From: Nephrocerus scutellatus
Taxonomy: Eukaryota > Arthropoda > Insecta > Diptera > Pipunculidae
Length of the DNA stretch: 64,000 bases
Reading direction: 5' to 3'
Assembly (NCBI GenBank): GCA_947095585.1
Contig: OX352763.1
Span: forward strand, 66,329,067 to 66,393,066
Position 1 is the stretch's first letter; the number at the start of each line of letters is the position of its first letter. The notes under the pieces are model-generated. The model made no database searches, was not told where the DNA came from, and saw only the letters and a program-made list of their open reading frames with translations. Of the stretch, positions 12,063 to 23,746 are shown piece by piece. Made by a program: the position numbers and the translations under genes.

Positions 12063-12643
12063 ATGGGTTTTTCAATAACAGCACTTCAACTTTTTTTTTG
12101 AATAAAACACAAACTATTCGACTTTTGAACTAACTTTTTTTTTATTAACGAACTTGAACATATACATATGAAACATTTAAGTATGAAACTCGATTTCTTT
12201 TGCATGACCACCGCGTGCACGTTTTACGAAGTGAGCCTCATCGCTGAAGATGATTTTCCGGTGAAAGTCTGCATCATTTTCGATTTGCTCTTGAGCCCAA
12301 TTCACGAATCGGCGTCGCTTCAAATGGTCAAACGGCTTTGGTTGTTGTGTCAGCTTGATCTTATACGGATGTAGGCCAAGATCTTTACGTAAAATCGATT
12401 GTCGAACGGGCTGGCTTGTTAAATGGACCGTAAAATGGCCGTAATGCTCTTAAAGTAGCGGTAACAGAACGATTATTTTGATAAAAAATTTGCACGATTT
12501 CCAATCGCTGTTCACATGTGTAGCGTTCCATGATGAAATGTATACTAATGAAGTTTCCAAATGACAAAAGAACAATAAAAAATATGGCGTCGTTCGCCGT
12601 CCCTATCGGAGAAAAGTTGAAGCGCACCTATTGAAACACCCTA
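12063..12643 (-). mobile_element. Deleted rosa-like mariner (581 bp) with terminal inverted repeats
   Basis: TA dinucleotides (12061-12062 and 12644-12645) flank near-inverted ends. The left end reads GGGTTTTTCAATAACAGCAC and the right end, complemented, reads GGGTGTTTCAATAGGTGCGC; both then run into TTCAACTTT. Inside, on the minus strand, are the transposase N-terminus (12520-12535 region, ERYTCEQRLEIVQIFY, a DUF4817-type helix-turn-helix), the QSILRKDLGLHPYKIK-type segment and the C-terminal HAKE(M/I)EF end. The central DDE region is gone. It is the same family as 60450-61402 but with a different internal deletion, so it cannot move by itself. Confidence 0.85.
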
Positions 12644-13621
12644 TATATAAATAAATAGTACGAAAAATTCTAAAAATTTCTTCGTTGAATGTAGGGTGTT
12701 TTTAAAAATAAGGTAAAAATATGGAAGTTTCTCGAGACTTAAATAAACGTTGGAATGAATTATATATCTGGATCTTCCTCCTTTCCAATTATAATGCTGT
12801 GGCAGTTCCGATCTCGACGAAAATTTACGGCAACCTAATCTATAGATTATCTAGTACTAATGGAATTCAACAAAATTGTAAACTTTTTCTGATTGCATCC
12901 AAAACTGAATACGAATTTTTTAAGCAATGTAACATTATATTTTCCCGTATAACTTCTTATAAAATGGAGGTGTAGGCAAAACATGACTTTGTTTTACGGA
13001 CTTGACTTTTGTTTGTTTGTTTGTTTGTTTGTTGATGTCGGGTTATAAATTCTGAAAGAGATAGATGGTTAATACTATTTCTAACGACGATATCTGATTG
13101 AGTGGCCCGCGGACTTTATAATGTCTCGGCTTCGGGAGTCGATGGATATGGTAGTGAGTACACCATCACCTTCCTCCCAGCAGCCGATCACTTTCCACCA
13201 TCCCTGTGGAGACCAACTCTGGGTCTCTTGCAGGGCTCGTTGTGATGAATTTGCTCAACTGGATCTGCTGCCTTTGACGCGGGCATGCCCTGCGCTAATT
13301 TACATATTTTTTTTAAGTTCTTCATAAATAATCCCACGAGTAATGAGAAAACATAAAGTCTTTAGCCCAGAGCCTCCTACACTGGAGGGCCTACTTACAG
13401 GTGGAGGTCAGCAGGTATCCACGGGCTCCGTTCGAGATAGCACGGCTACCGCCGACTACCAACCAACCAGTAGTAGTAGCACTGGATTAGGGGTTCGGTA
13501 GTTCTTAGTTCGTTGCTCCTTAACTCTGTTGGCAAGAAATACCCCAGCTTACAGGATGACTCTTTGCAACTTAAGCCCCCACGCCAAAGCAAAGGCCCCC
13601 ACCATAGTATGGGACTTATTT
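12644..13621. other. Unassigned DNA, partly GC-richer
   Basis: 12644-13000 is AT-rich with an unrecognised frame (12721-12975). From 13100 to 13621 composition rises and includes a stretch at 13120-13320 with an open frame (13121-13327) and another at 13370-13610 rich in CCCCCAC and CTAC words. These look like pieces of an old retroelement untranslated region but match nothing I can name. Confidence 0.4.
13008..13033 (+). repeat. (TTTG)n microsatellite
   Basis: About six tandem TTTG units. Confidence 0.9.
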
Positions 13622-13712
13622 AACATGCACCCCCCTTGTAGTGAGACGTTGTCACGTCGAAAAGGTGTTAAGCTACACATAACAAATTAGAATTACACTT
13701 TTACATTGAAAA
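13622..13712 (+). repeat. Dispersed repeat, copy 1 (GTGAGACGTTGTCACGTC block)
   Basis: A roughly 90-bp segment beginning AACATGCA and containing GTGAGACGTTGTCACGTC, AAGGTGTTAAGCTAC and TTAGAATTACACTTTTACA is repeated with few changes at 16871-16960, and again at 22181-22270 through the tandem duplication. The two independent copies lie on either side of the piggyBac element. Its origin is unknown; it may be the end of an unrecognised element. Confidence 0.75.
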
Positions 13713-13962
13713 AGGACATTGCATGCAGTAGACTATGATGAAAGCAGGTAAAATAAACTCTTAATTCATCGTTCGATAGCTACCTGGTGTAACGGGATGT
13801 TGTAAAATGTGTAAGGTGTTCGCTTAAATACCATGATTTCTTCAAAAAGTAAATCATTCTTTAAGTGCTTCATATTTTAGTAACGTATAATTTCCTATGC
13901 TAAAACAAATTAAAATTTATTTTACTATTCTCAACATATATTGATTGATTAAGCATATTTAA

Positions 13963-16339
13963 CCCTAGAACACTAATCCTCGCCTGTGAGGCCGCTCACA
14001 ACCGGTTTTTTGCATTTTTCTCAGAATATACTACTCCCATGGTATTTTGTCTCCTTGCCAACTTAGTTGGGAATCAGACGCGGTGGATAGCGGACGTTTG
14101 TACAATTTCAGCGTTTAATTTCCAAGCTATAGAGTTCGGTGTCGCCTGAGAGGCGAGGATTAGTGTTTAAGGTAATTTTTTTTCAAGTCTTTAGTTTTAA
14201 TTTTTGGTAGTATTTCTGTTATTTGCATGGAATTAAATTAAGAAAATTGCATTTTTTTAAAAGATGAATTCCAATGAAGAGCAAATAAGCCAGTGGTTAC
14301 AAAAACTTTCCGACGATGAAAATGAAAATCAGGATAATTTGGAAATCCAAGATTACGATTCCGATGATAGTTTGGCTGACCCCACGTATTTATCTGATTC
14401 TGACGATGAGTTAGCTATTATAGCTGTACATGATCCAGATGATGATAACACGCCATCAACTTCAACTTTTAATAGACCTCAGTGCGTTCTTAGAGCATCA
14501 AATTCATCGAATGCATAATGTGAAGATCTCATCATTTCGCCATCGACACACATTACTCGAGGTAAGAACAACTATATTTGGTCATCGCAACCAGCTTCAT
14601 CTCGGCAAAGTTCAAGCAGGACGACTATTGGAGTGTTTTTTTACGCCAGATATGATCAGCGAAATACTCCTTCGTACTAATGAAGATATTGAGGTCAAAT
14701 CAGGAAAATATAAAGTACATAGCTCCACTGTGTCCACTTCTAGAAAAGAAGAACTTCAAGCACTACTTGGCCTATTAAATTTAACCGGTGCGATGAAAAA
14801 TAATCATCTGGCAAGTAAGGAACTTTTTGATTCTTCACTTTGCGGATCTAAGTATATTGCTACAATGAGTCATGAACGCTTTGATTTCCTCATACGATGT
14901 CTTCGTTTTGATGATCGTAGCAGCAGAGAGGACAGAAAAAAGAAGGACAGATTTGCTCCAATCCGAAGTATATGGGAAACATTTATCCAACAATGTCGTG
15001 ATCTATACAATCCAGGTTCTTATGTCACGATAGACGAACAACTTCTTGCATTTAGAGGGCGATGTCCTTTCAGAATGTATATACCGAACAAACCTGCTAG
15101 ATATGGAATATAGATCATCCTAGCATGTGATGTTAACACTAAATATATGTTTGATGCTTGCCCATATTTAGGAAAAAACAAGGACACGTCAGCTACTGGC
15201 AATCCTCTCGGCAGCTACTATTGCAAGCTGCTTACAAAAACAATACATGGGAGCCACCGGAATCTTACAACAGATAATTGGTTTACATCAGTGCCTTTAG
15301 CTGAACAGTTACTTGCTGCCCCATTCAAGTTAACCCTTCGAGGGACAATCAGAAGTAACAAAAAAGAAATCCCTTAATCAGCTTAAAACCTAAAGCTAAA
15401 AAAACCGTTCTTCTTCTTTCGACCATGCACGATGAACCATCTATTGATCCAGTATCAAAAAAACCATCTATAATAGAGTCATACAATTCAACAAAAGGTG
15501 CTGTCGACACATATGACCAAATGTGTGGTCACCTAAGTTGTAGTCGTAAGACAAGGCGTTGACCGCAGTGTGTATTTTACGGGATGCTGAATATGGCGGT
15601 TTTGAATAGCTATATCCTTCACGTCTCCAACTCCTTTGCTAAAAATATCAAGGCAATGAATAGGAGAAACTTTATGATAACATTAAGCAATGTTTTGTGC
15701 GAAAATTGGCAGAGGACACGTTTGGAAAAGCGCCCCACTATGCAGAAACGAGTTCGTAAAGCCTTACGCGAAGTGCTTAATTTGCCTGCTTATGATGATT
15801 CTGCACCTTGTCCTGAAGAACCGACCATTAAAAAAGGAAAGAGATCAGTATGCAGCTTTTGTCCTGCTAAAAAACGACGCATGAGCGTGTACAAATGTGC
15901 AAATTGCGACAATACGTATTGCCTAGAACATAGGTCGCCGAATTGCTTCGAATGTACAGAGAAATAAGTTCCTAAAAATGGCTACTATTTAAATTAACTT
16001 GGATACAGCTCTGATTTTTTCTTATTATGAAAGCGTTTTTATTTATTTATTGGTTTTTGGAAAGCTTATATGCAATTTTTTAAAAAAAAAATATTTTTTT
16101 TCGTTTTTGTGAAGTCGCCCTTTATTTAAAAAGTTAAAAAATGTGTTTTATAAGTTAAGGTTTTCATTATTAAAATTCTAATAAAACTTCAAAATGAGTG
16201 ACGTTTTGCAAAGTATGATAAATACTTTTAAACGGTAAAAATAACTGTTTAAAATGATTCATCAGGCGTTTTTTCATAAGTAGCCTCCCAGGCGAGTATT
16301 AGTGTTTAGCGACAAAAAAAAAAGGTTAGTATTCTAGGG
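13963..16339 (+). mobile_element. piggyBac-like DNA transposon
   Basis: TTAA occurs immediately outside both ends (13959-13962 and 16340-16343), and the ends are inverted: CCCTAGAACACTAA on the left and, complemented, CCCTAGAATACTAA on the right. CCCTAGAA plus TTAA is the piggyBac signature. Further subterminal inverted repeats built on CTCGCCT(G/C)(T/G)GAGG and ATTAGTGTTTA are seen at 13970-13992, 14145-14169 and 16283-16307. Length 2377 bp is normal for an autonomous piggyBac. The transposase inside is interrupted, so this copy is dead. Its 3' part from 15404 is duplicated downstream. Confidence 0.9.
14264..15967 (+). pseudogene. piggyBac transposase, interrupted
   Basis: The transposase excises and inserts the element at TTAA sites. 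The N-terminus is acidic (14264-14518, many D and E), as in the family. The DDE_Tnp_1_7 core spans 14540-15550 in several frames. All three catalytic aspartates are readable: in VTIDEQL at 15033-15035, in LTTDNWF at 15273-15275 and in AVDTYDQM at 15506-15508. The C-terminus (15584-15967) has a Cys/His-rich domain with CSFC, CANC, CLEH and CFEC pairs, the DNA-binding ring of this family. Breaks: a frameshift near 14430-14520, a TAG at 15111-15113, stops around 15376-15400 and a TGA near 15560. The ATG at 14264 fits the expected start. Confidence 0.85.
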
Positions 16340-16605
16340 TTAAGGATATTTTAGGTAAGCTTTAGCAAAATGCTTGCACTTGTTCGCTTAATTGTTTTAA
16401 TTTGTCCGTGTACATTCGCTTTTTCATTTGATTGTCAGTGGTTTAAGCGCGACCAAACCATATTCAAACCGGTGAATCGGCGAACTCTATGGCGGATTTG
16501 TTTTTAATTTGCGCGTGTAAAGTGCATTTTCATTCGTTCACCATTGCTTCTTTTGCACGATTACAGTTTATAAAAATGCTACCAGAAAAAGCAAGCAGAA
16601 AATAA

Positions 16606-16815
16606 ATTGCTTGGTCCACAAAATGCCAGACCCTATTGGCTCTATCCCGGAAATTCCATAGGTACAAGTCTTATAGTCGCATCTTAGTCCTACATCCCGA
16701 ATTTCATACGAATTGCTTGAGAAATTGCTTAGTCCACAAAATTCCAGACCCTATTGGCCAGATCCCAAAATTTCCATAGGAACAAGTCCTATAGTCGCAT
16801 CTTAGTCCCACATCA
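16606..16815 (+). repeat. Two tandem 128-bp units
   Basis: ATTGCTTGGTCCACAAAATG at 16606 is repeated as ATTGCTTAGTCCACAAAATT at 16734. The copies also share ACCCTATTGGC, CCATAGG(T/A)ACAAGTC and TATAGTCGCATCTTAGTCC. The same pair is present at 21916-22125 in the duplicated unit. Non-coding, origin unknown. The preceding 16344-16605 and following 16816-16870 hold no gene. Confidence 0.8.
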
Positions 16816-17272
16816 TAGTGACATTTAACAGTGTCTCACAACAGTGTCTCACTTAACATTTTAGTTTTTGAACATGCAGCACTTGTAGTGAGACGTTGTC
16901 ACGTCAAAAAGGTGTTAAGCTACGCATAACAACTTAGAATTACACTTTTACAATGAAAAAAACAACCCATAAAAATTAAAATTTTTCATCTAAATTCTAA
17001 ATCCTGGGTAATTTTTTTTATTGTAGGAGAAAATCATCGAAAGAGACATTTGACATCAGATGTCAAATTTGAAAATTCTCAGATCATTTTATTCTGAGCA
17101 CTTAGAGCACGCTTATACTCTGAGCAAATAAGAAACACGAGCATTTTTCTTGAGAACTCTTTGACTGCTCTGAACTAAATTATGAAATGCCAAATGACAG
17201 AATATTGTGAAAACTTGTTGTTCTATCTGTAAATGATGTGAAACCGAAATTTTCTGTTTTCGTTTATTATTA

Positions 17273-18130
17273 GAAATAATGACATTATTAATAACCGTGT
17301 AAGTGCCGAGTTAAAAATATGGCGACGCAAACTCGAAGTGCTTCCATAAACAGGCAGAATAGATTTTGCAATCAAAATCCACCACCCAAAACCAAGCAGC
17401 GCAGCAGACTGCACAGCACACACCGCACACAGTCATTTAAGTACGACGGTATCTGATGCCACTATATGATATTTAAAAATGTATAAGGGCCTTGCGGCCA
17501 AACCCAGGGCCCGATCACTACCAAATTTTAGAAAAAGTATTGTTTATTGGGTACACACATGTGCATAAAATTTGAAAAAAAATCGGGTAATTTTTATTTT
17601 AAATTTGTATTGGAAATAATGACATTTTTAATAACCGTGTAAGTGCCGAGTTAAAAATATGGCGACGCAAACTCGAAGTGCTTCCATGAACAGGCAGAAT
17701 AGATTTTGCAATCAATCCTCAGGACCCGATCACTCCAAAAAATTTACAATAAATTTTGTCCATCACTGATGCTCATGTTTTAAAAATTTGAAGAAAATCG
17801 GGCTTATTTTTAAAAAATTTATATGGGCACCCCGAGGGCCTCCATCGGAGATAACATGTGTATAAAATTTGAAAAAAATCTGGTTAATTTTTTTGAAAAA
17901 TTTTTATGTCGCCCACGACCCCGAGGTCCAGGGCCCCCAAAATGTTTGCAAAAAGTTTTGTCCATCGGAGATACACAAATTGGAAAAAAATCGGGTTAAT
18001 TTTTTTTAAAAAAATGGTCTCCAAAATTTTCACAAAAAGTGTGTTCCATCGGAGATACACATGTGTATAACTTTCAACGAAAATCGGGCTAATTTTTAAA
18101 AAATTTATAAGGGCACCTCCTAATTTTAGT
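17273..18130 (+). repeat. Degenerate tandem satellite-like block with an internal 103-bp duplication
   Basis: A 103-bp segment with GTGTAAGTGCCGAGTTAAAA occurs at 17273-17375 and again at 17613-17715. Around and after it a unit of roughly 90-120 bases repeats about five times; its core is CCATCGGAGATACACATGTG, then TATAAAATTTGAAAAAAATC, GGGTTAATTTTT and a GGGCACC or CCCGAGG spacer. The block is non-coding; the frame 17223-17423 is a chance reading. Same block in unit 2 at 22583-23440. Confidence 0.75.
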
Positions 18131-18436
18131 AGAAAGTGTTGTCTCCGTGCAAGGTATTTTTATTAATTTGTATAATTTTATTTGAATTCGGATTTTCATA
18201 TTACATAATATAATTTTCTTATTAAATGATATTACACATATTTAACTTTATTAGCGTTTCGCTTTATTAATACTTGATGGTACATTCCTTAGCCTTTTGC
18301 TTTGATCTCAATAAATGTTGTTTAGCTAATTGTCACGAATGCCGTAACCGATACTTTAACTCTTTACAATAATCCTCATAATTATATAATGGTTGTTAGG
18401 GAATAGTACTGGGAATATTCGACCTAAGCCCATACA

Positions 18437-20158
18437 CTAACTCAAATGGCATAAACCCACTGGAAGAATGAGGAGTGGAATTGTACGTAAAGCAGCAAAG
18501 TGGACCCATTGATCCCAATTTAACGGATCGGTTTGGGTATAATTCCTAAAGTACTCGCGCAAGGTTCTATGTGAACGCTCCAGAGCTCCATTGGATTGAG
18601 GGTGGTAGGCTGTAGTATTAAGTTTTTTAATATCTAACATTTTACAAACCCTTTTTAACAAGTCAAGTCAATTCGGTGAGAATAATACTAGGCGAACCAA
18701 ATTTGCAAACAAATGTCTCCACAAAAGCTTTTGCAACAGTCGTAGCATCTTGTGATTCAAGGGGTACCGCAATCGAAAATTTCGACAAATCATCCATCAT
18801 AGTTAATATGTATCGACTTCCAGTGTGTGTAATGGGTAGGGGTACAACAACATAAAGAAAAATTTTCGAAAACACTGAATCTGAAGTAGTCGTTATTTTT
18901 AACGGACATTTAGTTAATTGAGATATTTATTTTTCTGACAAAGCTCGCACTTTCGGATAAATTGTTTATTTATGCTCATCATTTTCGGAAAATAATAATA
19001 TTGTTTTAATCTTTTGTACGTGCGCAAAAAATCCCTGATGGCCGCCAAGAGGACTCGTATAGAATTCCTTAAGGATACGAGCTATCTCCTTTTCATCCGA
19101 GATTTGGGTTATGTGATCATCGTTTGAATTATCCTTTGTAGATAAAATGTTGTGTGTAGTGTTTGTTGAATTGTTTAAATTATCTACTGAACCAGAATTA
19201 GATAGGATAATGACTGCATCTTGAGTGACAGTTTTTGGTTTGAGAACATGTAACTACTGAAATCTCATTACATTTGGAGGGATCTTCACACGAGGGCAAT
19301 GAACGACTAAGTGCATATGCATATGACATTAGTCTTACCAGATTTGTACATAATCTTATAATCGTACTCATCCATGATTACTCTCCAATAAATCAAACGT
19401 GAAGTAGGATTTGAGCTTTTGTGTAACCAAATTAGAGGTTTGTGGTCCGTTCGTATAACGAAACGTCTTCCATATAGGTATGGCCTGAATCGTTGCACGG
19501 CCCAAACAATGGCTACTAGGTCTTTTTCAACGGTTGCATAGTTACGTTCGGCACTGTTTAGTATACGACTAGCAAAGGAAATAGGACAATCAAACGATTA
19601 AAATTCCTGAGATAGAACCGCTCCTATTGCATTGTTGCTTGCGTCGGTAGTTACCATAAATTCCTTAGTAAATTCTGGATATCTCAGAATTGGAGAACAG
19701 ATTAAAAGACTTTTTAAAGTGTTAAAAGAATCTTCCGTAAAAGCATCCCATTTAAATTTAACATTCTTCCTTAGTAAAGCATTTAACGGTTCGGATGCTT
19801 TTGAAAAATCTTTAATAAATCTTCGGAAGTATCCGAAAAGACCTAAAGAGGCTTTTATTTGTTTCGCGCTTTTTGGTTTAGCGTACTTTTCAAGTGCTGA
19901 AATTTTGGATGGGTCAGGCTTGATGCCATTGTTGGTTAAAATATGTCGTAATTATGATATTTCTCGTCTCAGAAAATGGCATTTGGCCGGTTGTAATTTT
20001 AAATTGAATTGACGGAAACGTGAAAGAACATCTGTTAATTTTTTATTGTGATCATTCAAATTTATCCCGTAAATTACTACATCGTCCAAATACACGAAAC
20101 ATCGAATTCCATTCAGACCTGACAGAACGGTGTCCATGAGCCTTGTAATCGTAGACAA
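18437..20158 (-). pseudogene. Minus-strand 17.6/297-like Gypsy pol fragment (RT to integrase)
   Basis: From high to low coordinates the minus strand encodes the RT palm with CFVYLDDVVIYG (about 20079-20114), the RT thumb, the RNase H core (DASNNAIGAVLSQ region near 19620, TDHKPLIWLHKSSNPTSRL near 19400), an integrase linker with LGGHQGF, the integrase core with MMDDLSKF (18663-18875) and the end of the core with AYHPQSNGALERSHRTLREY (18437-18661). The N-terminal RT, protease, Gag and both LTRs are missing. Stops and frameshifts separate the pieces, for example a TAA right after FLRREIS. The plus-strand frame 19632-20012 is just the antisense of RT. Most likely an old truncated insertion. Confidence 0.85.
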
Positions 20159-20228
20159 ATTTTTTTTTGATGATACAAGTGGTTGGCACCACCAAACCCC
20201 CCCATAGCTTAGTGTGGTTGGTCTGAAG

Positions 20229-20498
20229 CAAAACCTTCTCTATAGAAAGCCCAACTGTTCCGATCGTACACAGATACATGCTTAAATTTAGACCAAACGT
20301 ATTTGTATTAGTAATCAACTAAAGAGCAAAATCCATATAAAATTTTTCTGTTTCCCACTACCACATCTTACGTTTCTCGCTCTTTGCGACTACTTTATTT
20401 TTGAACACTGTATTCACATCCCACAAACACACATGCGTTTGGTCTTGGCTTACAGCCTTATTATGCGTAGAGTTGGGCTTTCTATAGAAAAGGTTTTG
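20229..20498 (+). mobile_element. hAT-type MITE, 270 bp
   Basis: Arms CAAAACCTTCTCTATAGAAA at 20229 and its complement ending at 20498 form 28-bp terminal inverted repeats with one mismatch (20229-20256 and 20471-20498). They are flanked by perfect 8-bp direct repeats GTCTGAAG (20221-20228 and 20499-20506). An 8-bp duplication with T at position 2 and A at position 7, and ends beginning CA, is the hAT pattern. There is no transposase inside, so the element is non-autonomous. It sits between the Gypsy pol fragment and the start of the Osv-B LTR homology. Confidence 0.85.
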
Positions 20499-20713
20499 GT
20501 CTGAAGTCGGATGCAGGCAACTGGTTAAGTAGTGGTGCGAAACATAAAGAAAGGGAGATATAGAGAGATTCGCAAATTTTTTTTTTGTATTTAGCGAAGA
20601 TTAGTACCACCACTTCAAAGTAATTGATAAACCGGTTTTGGCTGTCACCAATTCAGTGATTGGCATCCATAAATCATACGACCTAATACGACGAATAGCG
20701 GATGGCCACGTCT

Positions 20714-21649
20714 ACCGTTCTTCTTCTTTCGACCATGCACGATGAACCATCTATTGATCCAGTATCAAAAAAACCATCTATAATAGAGTCATACAATTCA
20801 ACAAAAGGTGCTGTCGACACATATGACCAAATGTGTGGTCACCTAAGTTGTAGTCGTAAGACAAGGCGTTGACCGCAGTGTGTATTTTACGGGATGCTGA
20901 ATATGGCGGTTTTGAATAGCTATATCCTTCACGTCTCCAACTCCTTTGCTAAAAATATCAAGGCAATGAATAGGAGAAACTTTATGATAACATTAAGCAA
21001 TGTTTTGTGCGAAAATTGGCAGAGGACACGTTTGGAAAAGCGCCCCACTATGCAGAAACGAGTTCGTAAAGCCTTACGCGAAGTGCTTAATTTGCCTGCT
21101 TATGATGATTCTGCACCTTGTCCTGAAGAACCGACCATTAAAAAAGGAAAGAGATCAGTATGCAGCTTTTGTCCTGCTAAAAAACGACGCATGAGCGTGT
21201 ACAAATGTGCAAATTGCGACAATACGTATTGCCTAGAACATAGGTCGCCGAATTGCTTCGAATGTACAGAGAAATAAGTTCCTAAAAATGGCTACTATTT
21301 AAATTAACTTGGATACAGCTCTGATTTTTTCTTATTATGAAAGCGTTTTTATTTATTTATTGGTTTTTGGAAAGCTTATATGCAATTTTTTAAAAAAAAA
21401 ATATTTTTTTTCGTTTTTGTGAAGTCGCCCTTTATTTAAAAAGTTAAAAAATGTGTTTTATAAGTTAAGGTTTTCATTATTAAAATTCTAATAAAACTTC
21501 AAAATGAGTGACGTTTTGCAAAGTATGATAAATACTTTTAAACGGTAAAAATAACTGTTTAAAATGATTCATCAGGCGTTTTTTCATAAGTAGCCTCCCA
21601 GGCGAGTATTAGTGTTTAGCGACAAAAAAAAAAGGTTAGTATTCTAGGG
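20714..21649 (+). mobile_element. Truncated piggyBac 3' half (duplicated)
   Basis: This is the copy of 15404-16339, with the third catalytic Asp region at 20816, the C-terminal Cys-rich domain and the right terminal repeat. It ends at 21649 next to TTAA (21650-21653). It has no left end and therefore cannot transpose. Confidence 0.9.
20894..21277 (+). pseudogene. piggyBac transposase C-terminus, duplicate
   Basis: 127 codons identical to 15584-15967, containing the Cys/His-rich domain (CSFC, CANC, CLEH, CFEC). The ATG at 20894 is internal to the parental protein, so this is a fragment and not a gene with its own start. Confidence 0.85.
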
Positions 21650-23746
21650 TTAAGGATATTTTAGGTAAGCTTTAGCAAAATGCTTGCACTTGTTCGCTTA
21701 ATTGTTTTAATTTGTCCGTGTACATTCGCTTTTTCATTTGATTGTCAGTGGTTTAAGCGCGACCAAACCATATTCAAACCGGTGAATCGGCGAACTCTAT
21801 GGTGGATTTGTTTTTAATTTGCGCGTGTAAAGTGCATTTTCATTCGTTCACCATTGCTTCTTTTGCACGATTACAGTTTATAAAAATGCTACCAGAAAAA
21901 GCAAGCAGAAAATAAATTGCTTGGTCCACAAAATGCCAGACCCTATTGGCTCTATCCCGGAAATTCCATAGGTACAAGTCTTATAGTCGCATCTTAGTCC
22001 TACATCCCGAATTTCATACGAATTGCTTGAGAAATTGCTTAGTCCACAAAATTCCAGACCCTATTGGCCAGATCCCAAAATTTCCATAGGAACAAGTCCT
22101 ATAGTCGCATCTTAGTCCCACATCATAGTGACATTTAACAGTGTCTCACAACAGTGTCTCACTTAACATTTTAGTTTTTGAACATGCAGCACTTGTAGTG
22201 AGACGTTGTCACGTCAAAAAGGTGTTAAGCTACGCATAACAACTTAGAATTACACTTTTACAATGAAAAAAACAACCCATAAAAATTAAAATTTTTCATC
22301 TAAATTCTAAATCCTGGGTAATTTTTTTTATTGTAGGAGAAAATCATCGAAAGAGACATTTGACATCAGATGTCAAATTTGAAAATTCTCAGATCATTTT
22401 ATTCTGAGCACTTAGAGCACGCTTATACTCTGAGCAAATAAGAAACACGAGCATTTTTCTTGAGAACTCTTTGACTGCTCTGAACTAAATTATGAAATGC
22501 CAAATGACAGAATATTGTGAAAACTTGTTGTTCTATCTGTAAATGATGTGAAACCGAAATTTTCTGTTTTCGTTTATTATTAGAAATAATGACATTATTA
22601 ATAACCGTGTAAGTGCCGAGTTAAAAATATGGCGACGCAAACTCGAAGTGCTTCCATAAACAGGCAGAATAGATTTTGCAATCAAAATCCACCACCCAAA
22701 ACCAAGCAGCGCAGCAGACTGCACAGCACACACCGCACACAGTCATTTAAGTACGACGGTATCTGATGCCACTATATGATATTTAAAAATGTATAAGGGC
22801 CTTGCGGCCAAACCCAGGGCCCGATCACTACCAAATTTTAGAAAAAGTATTGTTTATTGGGTACACACATGTGCATAAAATTTGAAAAAAAATCGGGTAA
22901 TTTTTATTTTAAATTTGTATTGGAAATAATGACATTTTTAATAACCGTGTAAGTGCCGAGTTAAAAATATGGCGACGCAAACTCGAAGTGCTTCCATGAA
23001 CAGGCAGAATAGATTTTGCAATCAATCCTCAGGACCCGATCACTCCAAAAAATTTACAATAAATTTTGTCCATCACTGATGCTCATGTTTTAAAAATTTG
23101 AAGAAAATCGGGCTTATTTTTAAAAAATTTATATGGGCACCCCGAGGGCCTCCATCGGAGATAACATGTGTATAAAATTTGAAAAAAATCTGGTTAATTT
23201 TTTTGAAAAATTTTTATGTCGCCCACGACCCCGAGGTCCAGGGCCCCCAAAATGTTTGCAAAAAGTTTTGTCCATCGGAGATACACAAATTGGAAAAAAA
23301 TCGGGTTAATTTTTTTTAAAAAAATGGTCTCCAAAATTTTCACAAAAAGTGTGTTCCATCGGAGATACACATGTGTATAACTTTCAACGAAAATCGGGCT
23401 AATTTTTAAAAAATTTATAAGGGCACCTCCTAATTTTAGTAGAAAGTGTTGTCTCCGTGCAAGGTATTTTTATTAATTTGTATAATTTTATTTGAATTCG
23501 GATTTTCATATTACATAATATAATTTTCTTATTAAATGATATTACACATATTTAACTTTATTAGCGTTTCGCTTTATTAATACTTGATGGTACATTCCTT
23601 AGCCTTTTGCTTTGATCTCAATAAATGTTGTTTAGCTAATTGTCACGAATGCCGTAACCGATACTTTAACTCTTTACAATAATCCTCATAATTATATAAT
23701 GGTTGTTAGGGAATAGTACTGGGAATATTCGACCTAAGCCCATACA

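Larger units (their letters stand above)
15404..20713 (+). repeat. 5310-bp direct tandem duplication, unit 1
   Basis: Bases 15404-20713 recur at 20714-26023 with an offset of exactly 5310. Every open frame in the unit is duplicated with identical translation, and reading the two side by side I found one substitution (C at 16493, T at 21803). The unit starts inside the piggyBac transposase and ends inside the Osv-B LTR region. The only shared bases at the breakpoints are AC (15404-15405, 20714-20715 and 26024-26025), which suggests a microhomology-mediated duplication. An assembly artefact is possible. Confidence 0.95.

Noticed and set aside
13121..13327. 68-codon frame in the GC-richer block
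   Set aside because: No recognisable domain and no conservation evidence; more likely non-coding retroelement sequence.
19632..20012. 126-codon plus-strand frame (and its copy 24942-25322)
   Set aside because: It is the antisense of the RT thumb and RNase H of the minus-strand Gypsy fragment, and its translation has no family features.
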